Source of the DNA: Phoronis australis
Lineage: Eukaryota; Phoronida; Phoronidae
DNA length: 64,000 nucleotides
NCBI GenBank assembly: GCA_002633005.1
Contig: NMRA01000169.1
Coordinates: 537,387-601,386 of the forward strand
Direction of reading: 5' to 3'
Made by a program: the position numbers and the translations under genes. The notes below the pieces were generated by a model. The model was given only the letters and a program-made list of their open reading frames with translations. It had not been told where the DNA came from and made no database searches. Positions 53,623-61,900 of this stretch are shown here, piece by piece (within the stretch, counting starts at the first letter, position 1; the number at the start of each line of letters is the position of its first letter).

Positions 53623-54223
53623 CACATGTCATGTCAAATCAACCTGCCACAGACATCATATATTTACATAGCTTGTGTACTCCTTTTGCTATGTTTAAAG
53701 GCTAACTGGCCACCTGCAAATGTACAAAATTCTCCAATTCAAAACAACAGTTGCATACCAGCTGTACTGTACAAGTCTAGACAGTGAAGCTCAGTTTTCT
53801 TGTAGTTTAGTTCTGTTGTAAATTTTGGGAAAGGTATATTGCTTAAGTAGGTGAAGAATTTTTATATTAATATATTTTGCGAAAATGGGCCATCGCGGAT
53901 TGTTCAGCGACACTTAAATCTCACTGTATTCACCCAAAACATCATAAGCTTTTGTCAGCCATATTTGCTGCCTCGTTTTCATGCCATTAGAGTTCCACGT
54001 GTTCGTTGATGTCGTCTGTTTTTCTCGGAGGCAATACTCTGTTCGTCCTTTCAATGCTAACAAACTATGTGCTGTGAGCGGCAACTCTGACATAAGAATG
54101 TTTGATAACTGGACAAGTGATGTGTGATGGGAAGTTCTTCGCCTTCCCATCAATGAGAGACAAGAAAATGCGAAGTGAGTGGGTAAAACAAGTTCGTCAG
54201 GTTAATTTTGAACCGAACAGAAA
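53623..54223. repeat. Duplicated block 2, copy 1 (601 bp)
   Basis: It matches 54227-54832 with a few substitutions and a 5-base indel (AACTGGCC versus AACTCGGCTGGCC). It is cut off by the N at 54224. Its last bases, CCGAACAGAAA, are the same as those ending copy 2. Confidence 0.95.
54068..54223 (+). pseudogene. THAP-domain-like fragment, copy 1 (broken)
   Basis: The + strand reads LCAVSGNSDIRMFDNWTSDV and then a stop. The next frame carries a CDGKFF...FPSMRDKKMRSEWV stretch followed by NFEPNRN. This resembles the start of a THAP zinc-finger domain: Cys near the start, FP after about 30 residues, and a lysine-rich helix with a conserved W. The second zinc-ligand Cys is absent (SGN) and a frameshift splits the domain, so it is a relic. 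THAP domains occur in P-element-type transposases and in host genes; which one cannot be told. It is truncated by the N at 54224. Confidence 0.45.
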
Positions 54224-54226
54224 NCG

Positions 54227-54832
54227 CACATGTCATGTCAAATCAACCTGCCACAGACATCATATATTTACATAGCTTGTGTACTCCTTTTGCTATGTTT
54301 AAAGGCTAACTCGGCTGGCCACCTGCAAATGTACAAAATTCTCCAATTCAAAACAACAGTTGCATACCAGCTGTACTGTACAAGTCTAGACAGTGAAGCT
54401 CAGTTTTCTTGTAGTGTAGTTCTGTTGTAAATTTTGGGAAAGGTACATTGCTTAAGTAGGTGAAGAATTTTTATATTAATATATTTTGCGAAAATGGGCC
54501 ATCGCGGATTGTTCAGCGACACTTAAATCTCACTGTATTCACCCAAAACATCATAAGCTTTTGTCAGCCATATTTGCTGCCTCGTTTTCATGCCATTGGA
54601 GTTCCATGTGTTCGTTAATGTCGTCTGTTTTTCTCGGAGGCAATACTCTGTTCGTCCTTTCAATGCTAACAAAGTATGTGCTGTGAGTTGCAACTCTGAC
54701 ATAAGAATGTTTGATAACTGGACAAGTGATGTGTGATGGGAAGTTCTTCACCTTCCCATCAATGAGAGACAAGAAAATGCGAAGTGAGTGGGTAAAACAA
54801 GTTCGTCAGGTTAATTTTGAACCGAACAGAAA
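54227..54832. repeat. Duplicated block 2, copy 2 (606 bp)
   Basis: It begins CACATGTCATGTCAAATCAA, three bases after the N at 54224, and continues past the end of copy 1 into unique sequence. It is the likely allelic counterpart of copy 1. Confidence 0.95.
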
Positions 54833-54914
54833 TCCCTTTCTTGAGGATACCCATTCAGTTCCGCTTCTTTATGAACGCTTGAATTCAGGAATATTTCCAC
54901 TGGTATACACTTAG
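54677..54914 (+). pseudogene. THAP-domain-like fragment, copy 2 (frameshifted)
   Basis: It encodes CAVSCNSDIRMFDNWTSDV then a stop. In the +1 frame it encodes MCDGKFFTFPSMRD, KKMRSEWVKQVRQVNFEPN and on to a stop at 54914. The C-x3-C start, FP and W-x3-V pieces look THAP-like. No C-x2-H pair closes the domain within the frame, and a one-base shift interrupts it. Copy 1 has Gly where this one has the second Cys. The frame is open for about 29 codons before the domain (from an ATG at 54590), hinting at a formerly longer protein. It may be a transposase relic or one exon of a decayed gene. Confidence 0.45.
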
Positions 54915-55964
54915 CCAGTCTCTGATTTGATCTGCGAAAATGTTCCTGATTTCTACAATGAGGTCACGTGTTTTCTTATTTCTGGGCCAAAGGAGAGTGC
55001 TATCGCCATGTAATCCGGGTGGCCGTATTCAAGGCAGTGTGCCCTATTGTAGTTTTGAAAAAGAAATTTTGCACAAAATTTGTTTGGCTTCGTTGAAAAT
55101 TAGCCAGAAACTTTTGCTTCGATATTTCATTTATTTTCACCATGGAAAATTATGTCATTTTTAAGGCTGATGCTTTTGCGCTACAGAGTAAATGACTTCG
55201 TTCTGACAGTAAAAAATGTTCGCAACTTCGTTCATCATCGCCATGTTTTATTATGATCTTGTTTTGTCTGAATTTTAGGTTATTATAAATGTTTTGTTCA
55301 ACGTTTCAAGTTCAATTTCGAGTAATAGTTCACAGACCCTGAAATCTGTGTGAGCTAGGATCTTCTCCAGGTGGCAAATGACGTCCTGGTAATTTTAAAA
55401 CTCTTCAGGGTCTGATCTGGCTTCCTAATTTCAAGGTTTTGAAATGTGCTCTTTAGGCTTATTTTTGTTGAGATTTTGATAATGGTTAATGGGTATGAAT
55501 GAAACGGTGGCATTTCACATGTTTCGGAACCTCAGGGAATTTAGAAAGTCAAATGGCAAACACATCCATCATAAGTGCGTCTCTGAGAAATTTCACTGGT
55601 GTGCTTGGTTAAACAGGTAATGCTGTAGTGAGATTGTTGTGACTGGGTGGTAAGTAGTAATCAGGTGTTCAATTAGTCATTAAGTGGTCTGACGCATAGT
55701 GTACCTTGTGTACGTACTTTGCTTCCTGAGGGAGATATTTTAAAAGGATATTATCGTTTTTGCAGCGGAAAAACACAATTTTGGGATGATTGTTGAATGA
55801 GAGTGACTTCTTGAAGTTGTTGGCTTCACCGGAGCTTTAAAATTACTAAATCAGTTGTGTTTGTGATTTTCGTCATTGAGTGCCAGACATTTGCTGGTAT
55901 CCAGGCTGGTGTTTTTACCATTTAGTGGTAAATACACGTAGAAATACTTTGTTATTTAGTGCCT

Positions 55965-56035
55965 GGGATTTGGCACAGCGTTATAGCACTTGGCTACTAT
56001 TGCAGAGTTGGATCGGTTCAATTCCATACCAATTT
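55965..56035 (+). repeat. tRNA-like SINE head
   Basis: An A-box-like TGGCACAGCG at 55971-55980, followed by TTATAGCACTTGGC, and a consensus B box GGTTCAATTCC at 56015-56025, 34 bases after the A box, give the layout of a tRNA-derived Pol III promoter. Acceptor-stem pairing is poor, so this is a SINE or tRNA relic. It lies about 320 bases before exon 3. Confidence 0.55.
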
Positions 56036-56357
56036 CTGTAAAATTACTTTTCTTGCAAGGAAATCAGAATGTCCCTTACAGGTTACAAATGGCAGGTAGG
56101 CTACGTAATTGAAAAAATCTTGATTTCTCAACATACCGCTTGTTTTGCCTTGTTTTTCATGTTTTCAGTTTGGTCGTTTTCCAAATGTCCGGCAGATTGG
56201 TTCACATCTGTCGACGGAGTGGTGACAGTAGCAGTGGTGCCTCTGTAGGCAGATAGGTGGCAGCTGCAGTCTTATGTCTCATGTGACCACTGGCTCCCCA
56301 TTGGTTGGTGAAAGCTTCCATTTGTTGTTACCTCAGGTGTCTCTCTGTTGTTTGCAG

Positions 56358-56461
56358 AACTTCTTCTCTAAGAAGACCACCAAGACAGGCATCAAACGCA
56401 CCAAGAGCAATAGTAAATTGGACAAGATCGTCCGCAAGCAGACGGCAGTTGATCCAAATGA
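56358..56461 (+). CDS. Coding exon 3: FFSK...KRTKS block typical of SynGAP/DAB2IP/RASAL RasGAPs
   Basis: A pyrimidine-rich acceptor ending TTTGCAG (56357) and a GTGAGT donor at 56462 bound 104 bases: 34 codons in phase 0 plus two bases (GA). It encodes residues 330-363, beginning NFFSKKTTKTGIKRTKSNSK and continuing LDKIVRKQTAVDPN. An FFS(K/R)-basic-(I/L)KRTKSxxKL(D/E)(R/K) block is, from knowledge of the family, found just before the PH domain of DAB2IP, RASAL2 and Drosophila raskol. These proteins switch off Ras/Rap at membranes. What follows in exon 4 does not look like the usual next segment (the SHESLL stretch), so the assignment is tentative. Another signalling protein with a basic phosphoregulated N-terminus, such as a Dbl-type RhoGEF, is the main alternative. 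Confidence 0.75.
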
Positions 56462-56560
56462 GTGAGTTACAACTTCTACTAGTAATTTGACTGACTGAGA
56501 AAAGTTTTGCATATTAAAATTAGTTAACTGTGTCTTAATATTTTTATGACTTTAATTCGG

Positions 56561-56650
56561 GTCAAGCATAGGCGGTCAGTGGAATCCGTGTCAAGCAGGG
56601 GGCGGTCAGTGGACTCCGGGACAACCATGGGGGGTCTATGGATTCCTGGT
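56561..56650. repeat. 30-bp tandem repeat, 3 degenerate units
   Basis: GTCAAGCA.AGGCGGTCAGTGGAATCCG, then a copy reading AGGGGGCGGTCAGTGGACTCC, then a more diverged ACAACCATGGGGGGTCTATGGATTCC. It lies just inside intron 3. Confidence 0.75.
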
Positions 56651-56853
56651 GCCAAAAGTCACTAGCGGCCATTTTAAAATCTGGAATTCAAAATTTCCTC
56701 GTGAAATCATCAGTGGTTGCTCTTGCACTCAAGAAATTATGGCAATTTCATCAGTTAAACTGTCGTGTATTGACCTTTTGCAAATATTTTGGTCCTGGCA
56801 CGTAAGTTAATATGTTTTAAAATGCAAAACCAAGTTTTGAGCATATTTTAGCA

Positions 56854-57857
56854 TCTAGATTCTATTTCAACACAGAATGATTAATTTTGTTGGCTGCATT
56901 ACATGGTGTTTATCATAAATGACCTTCAGTCACTGATAACACAGTGAACTATGTCATTTTTGGTCATTCTGTAACTATCTCATCACCCTTGTTATTATCC
57001 AGGCCTCACTTTCTGAGCAAATAGACATTGAAGTACCAGAATATTCAAATAGCCATTGTTTCAACCTCCATCAATTGTACATAACAAATAAAAAATTCGT
57101 AAATTTGATCATTGCCCATATTGTAATGGTGGGTCCTTTTGGTTTGTCAGTAGTCTTGTCAGTTCTCATCATTCCAAATGCTAAGCTACAATCTCGATTG
57201 ACCTATGGCTCTTTCTGTGCTTGCAAGACTCTTGCCAATATGTTTACTGCTTCTAGCCCATAGTTCATGGTTTGCTTGCTGCTGCCCTCTATTGGGCAGC
57301 TCCGTTATTAATCGAGTCTTGCCAGACTGCAGTGAGGCTCATGCAATTTTGACTTCTTGTTAAACATGAAGTTTGGGTTTTTAATGTGACCATGTGTATT
57401 AATTGGTTCTCTTGTAAAATATTTTGCCAACTTTCATGCTTCGCGAAAAGTTTTTAAAGATAATTGCTGCCTTTTGTGGGGCTTTTGCTGATCTTTATGT
57501 TTACATTGTTTATTGGTTAGGATGTTCACAAAGGATAGCATCATGTATTTGGGGGCATCAATCCCAGAATTTTGAATTTGAAGGTGAAAATGAGACACTG
57601 CATCCATTTGGATTTCGCAACAATAAGTCATTACCCAGTTGCTATTTAAAGGAATCTACTACCGATTTAAATGTCCTGCTTCTCAACATGATACAAACTT
57701 TGACGTCTCCCATGTTGGTGTATGCTGTTTTTTTTGTTGTTGTTCCTTTGTTGTTACTGCTCCTTTGTTGTTGTTGTCATTGTTGTCTGCATGCAGCCTT
57801 GTTGTTTTCTCCCCTGCAGTCCCCATAGTGACAGGTTGCTAAGCAACATGAAACGAA
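56854..57857. repeat. Duplicated block 3, copy 1 (1004 bp)
   Basis: It begins TCTAGATTCTATTTCAACAC and matches 57859-58866 apart from scattered substitutions and small indels (for example a 9-base AACAAGAAT-type insertion in copy 2). It ends ...ATGAAACGAA directly at the N at 57858, inside the exon-4 sequence. Confidence 0.95.
57820..57857 (+). pseudogene. Truncated duplicate of exon 4 (assembly artefact)
   Basis: The same CTCCCCTGCAG acceptor and the first 38 bases of exon 4 (reading PHSDRLLSNMKR) appear here and are then cut by the N at 57858. Splicing to this copy would have no donor. It should not be annotated as an exon. Confidence 0.85.
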
Positions 57858-57858
57858 N

Positions 57859-58866
57859 TCTAGACTCTATTTCAACACAGAATGATTAATTTTGTTGGCT
57901 GCATTAGGTGGTGTTTATCATAAATGACCTTCAGCCACTGATAACACAGTAAACTATGTCATTTTTGGTCATTCTGTAACTATCTCATCACCCTTGTTAT
58001 TATCCAGGCCTCACTTTCTGAGCAAATAACAAGAATAGACATTGAAGTACCAGAATATTCAAATAGCCATTGTTTCAACCTCCATCAATTGTACATAACA
58101 AATAAAAAATTCGTAAATTTGATCATTGCCCATATTGTAATGGTGGGTCCTTTTGGTTTGTCAGTAGTCTTGTCAGTTCTCATCATTCCAAATGCTAAGC
58201 TGCAATCTCGATTGACCTATGGCTCTTTCTATGCTTGCAAGACTCTTGCCAATATGTTTACAGCTTCTAGCCCATAGTTCATGGTTTGCTTGCTGCTGCC
58301 CCCTATTGGGCAGCTCCGTTATTAATCGAGTCTTGCCAGACTGCAGTGAGGCTCATGCAATTTTGACTTGTTAAACATGGAGTTTGGGTTTTTAATGTGA
58401 CCATGTATGTTAATTGGTTCTCTTGTAAAATATTTTGCCAACTTTCATGCTTTGCGAAAAGTTTTTACAGATAATTGCTGCCTTTTGTAGAGCTTTTGCT
58501 CATATTTAGGTTTACATTTTTTATTGGTTAGGATGTTCACAAAAGATAGTATCATGTTTTTGCGGGCATCAATCCCAGAATTTTGAATTTGAAGGTGAAA
58601 ATGAGACACTGCATCCATTTGGATTTCGCAACAATAAGTCATCACCCAGTTGCTATTTAAAGGAATCTACTACCGATTTAAATGTCCTGCTTCTCAACAT
58701 GATACAAACTTTGACATCTCCCATGTTGGTGTATGCTGTTTTTTGTTGTTGTTCCTTTGTTGTTACTGCTCCTTTGTTGTTGTTGTCATTGTTGTCTGCA
58801 TGCAGCCTTGTTGTTTTCTCCCCTGCAGTCCCCATAGTGACAGGTTGCTAAGCAACATGAAACGAA
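57859..58866. repeat. Duplicated block 3, copy 2 (1008 bp)
   Basis: It starts right after the N with TCTAGACTCTATTTCAACAC and runs through the exon-4 acceptor and the first bases of exon 4. It then continues into the intact exon, so this copy is the one to use for the gene model. Confidence 0.95.
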
Positions 58867-58924
58867 GTCTGAGCCTTGGTCGGCTCAACAAAACTAAGAC
58901 AGACAAAGACTCCAATGACAATGT
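58829..58924 (+). CDS. Coding exon 4 of the same gene
   Basis: The acceptor is GTTGTTTTCTCCCCTGCAG (ending 58828) and the donor GTAAGT starts at 58925. One base completes the exon-3 codon (GA+T = Asp), then come 31 codons plus two bases (phase 2). It encodes residues 364-395: PHSDRLLSNMKRSLSLGRLN then a Lys/Asp/Asn tail. KRSLSLGR (375-382) repeats the basic-x-Ser theme of exons 1-3. A second in-frame acceptor 15 bases further (after GTGACAG) would drop five residues but has a weaker pyrimidine tract. No PH, C2 or RasGAP domain is reached before the window ends, and the protein continues beyond it. Confidence 0.7.
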
Positions 58925-61900
58925 GTAAGTTGTCGACAATTTTGTTCACTTTTTCACTATTGCCTGCTCACTGGTTCTTGGCTTGCTACATAATTGGTTG
59001 TTTTTTTCACATTTCATTTTTGTGTCTTCATTTGTTTACTTATGCATTTTCACTTTATTTCTAGTTGATGATAATAATCAACTTTATTTATAGAGGACAA
59101 AATCCAATACAATACAACTTAAAATATGCTTTAGCCAAATGCTAATATACAGTTGGGCTGTGTTTGTTACAGAAGTTTTGCACTTCTCAGTTCACACGCC
59201 CTTAACAGCAGATTTTACAAAATTGAAAAAACATTTCTATCCAAAACTCTAAAAAGTACCTCAATTTAACATTAAATTTCTAAGCTGTGTTGTTACTAGT
59301 TTTATTTACATCATTTTTTGCTTCAGTTGTATGTTTTATCTAATCTTGATCGTCTCTTAGGGTATTTTATCATCAGTTTTGTTGTCTTATATGTATACAA
59401 ATCAAACCGGTTTTTGCAAACTTGTCTAAACTAGTTCAAAACATTCCATTGTTTTCATGAATTGTTCTGCTCTGCACTTGGATGAACAAAGGTTTGGGTT
59501 TCCTAACAGAGTGCAGCACCAGTCTAAGTAACTTTTCAACTTTCAACTAAATTGTGTCTGTCATTTGATATTGCTATCGCAAACCTTAGTTAGCAGCATT
59601 AGTTGTTTGGTTTTGTACAGGAACTTATTTGATTTCGTGTTTCTGCTGTTCTGTTAGTCCAGGATGGGTTTGTTTCTATGACAACATTATGCATTGTACA
59701 GGGTCACGTGTCATTGTCAAAAGTGGAGGAAAGATAACGAAAAACTGTGGTGAGAACAACGCGTTCGGGCAGTAACCCTGTAGACTCTAACAAATGGCCA
59801 TTTTACAAAGACGTTTACTTTTAAATTGCTTCTAAGAAATTTTAATGCGTCTGTTTCAGGCTTTACAAAAAAAATTTAAAATGACAGTCATTGATAAGAA
59901 ACTATTTGTACACTAAGCAAGAACTGATTTTCGTTCTTTGTACTTTGTAAAATGGGCTTATGATTATAAACTTGATGACCCCTTGAAACCAAATTCTGTA
60001 CCTATCAGTAGGATATATCAATTATTCGCCTGACTCACAGAAGTTGTTTTTTATATTTTTTAATTAATTCCCACTATCGTGTCCACAAACGTCAATGTCA
60101 TTGTTCAGTGTTTTCTGAAAATGTATCGCAATCAAAGTAGGACGTTTTGGTTTCAGTGGGTCAATATTGACTTTTGGTAGTTAGAGAGCAGGGTAAATAT
60201 ATGAGGATATCGCGTGTTGCAAAAATCGACGTTTTACGCGTGTCAATTTTTATAAGCACAAACTAATTCCCTGCTCTTTCATCCTCTACCCAGAGTCCAT
60301 AGCGACATTTGTAGTACGTTTAGCCTCTTTTTCAGTCCTGTGCCTCTGATTATAGCTAATTAACATTTCATTATTTCAGAATTAATTACCTGTGTCGACT
60401 GTGTTGTATTAACAGAAAATCGGAATGAAAGTCCTTCAAAACCTAGGTCTCTGTAATGCAAGTTACATTAAAAATTATCGGGAACTTGAAAATAACTAGG
60501 TGGCACTAGGGAACCGTCCCACCTGCGAAAATCTATGCATTCAGATTGGATATTTATTCCACGAAGATTAGGAACGGATATTAAAAAGAGAACCATTTGT
60601 ACACTAGCGTCACCTACTGAGTGTCTGGTAGCTTACATGTAGTACCGATTCTACTTATTTTGATGCCTGCCGTAATTTTGTCCAAAGCTTTTCTGATTAC
60701 AGTTGGTACTCGGGAAATTTCTCAAAAAAAGTTGATGAGTTTTGATTATTGCAATAAAATTGTTGAGTGCGAGTTATTTGTTCCAGTGTTGTTGATTTTT
60801 GTGTATCGAATGTCACAAAACCTAAAAATTGCAGCCCTGCCTGAAATTATTCAATTTGGATAAACGATTGCAGCTGAAATTGATGTTTTCCATTTGTGAA
60901 AATTTCCCACTCAGTACCAGTAGATACTGGATATTTCATCAAATGTTGATTGGACTTTACAAACCATAGAGCAAATTTTCCTTCAATTTATTGTTGTTGA
61001 GAAATTTCCTTGAAATAATTTCACTCTTCTGCCTCATGGGATTCTCAAGTATAGAAATTTATTACAAATCGTCTAAATGAGAAGTCTCGAGTTTCTAATC
61101 CCTCTCGTCATATGGAAGTTGATGTTGTTATGACAGAAACTCTTGTTATAGAAGCCTAGTGTAGTACTAAATGTAGTGTGTTTGTGCTTAGTTTAGGGCT
61201 CGTGCCATAGGTGGCAGTTTTGTGGCTGTGAGGTGATTGAAATGTACTGTGTTTAGTGGATTTCTGTCACCTGGAGTTTTGTGTGTTGTTTTCTCAAGGT
61301 GTGTATGTTTGTGATTTTAATTTTAGTAATAATGTATCGCTTTTGTTGTTCCTTATTTGTTTGTGATTGATACATTTGCATTGTTTGAGAAGTTCAATAT
61401 TTCGCTGAAAGGGAGACTTGCACAAAAAATTTGAAACCCATGTTAGCAAACATCGTTCTGTGGTGAAAAAAGGTGGAGAAAGGTGTCTCTTATTGCCATA
61501 TGTATGAGAAACTTGTATTTAATGCTAAGGGAACCTTCTTATGCATTTTCAATCTCCTTAACCATGTACACCAAACTTTTAGGGACATGACCTTCCTAAA
61601 AGTGCTACTTACGATTGAGGCCCGGTGCTAATTAATTAATGATGTAATTAATGATGTACATTTGAATTTTTTCTCTGTTCTTAAACGAACCAGTTTACCA
61701 GGTGTTAACCTGGTAATTAGCCACAGGTATTCATTGTGTACCGACAGGGTCGGGTAACCTTGGTATTTCAACTAAGGTAATCAGCCCTTGGGGAAATAGC
61801 TCAACGTTTGGGAAGCTGGGCGATGTACATTTGGCTATTTTAAGAATCTGACAACAGATTATGACCAGTAGAATGATTGGAAGTACAACTGCATGACTGG

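Larger units (their letters stand above)
39012..56357 (+). other. Intron 2 (phase 0, about 17.3 kb as assembled)
   Basis: It begins GTGAGT and ends in a TCTCTCTGTTGTTTGCAG acceptor. It includes two duplicated blocks that are probably assembly artefacts (together about 1.6 kb), so the real intron is likely shorter. Outside the listed repeats I see no exon. 41640-42000 is locally less AT-rich, with ACGGACGGACG, but has no splice-supported frame. Confidence 0.65.
56462..58828 (+). other. Intron 3 (phase 2), inflated by a duplicated block
   Basis: It is assembled as 2367 bases between GTGAGT and GTTGTTTTCTCCCCTGCAG. About 1.0 kb of this is the second copy of duplicated block 3, so the true length is probably near 1.36 kb. 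The intron ends in a TTGTTG/TCCTTTGTTG pyrimidine-rich stretch. Confidence 0.65.

Noticed and set aside
57424-57828. 134-codon open frame on the plus strand
   Set aside because: It lies in intron 3 inside duplicated block 3. The second copy breaks the frame with stops and indels, and the hydrophobic end is just the pyrimidine-rich tract before exon 4.
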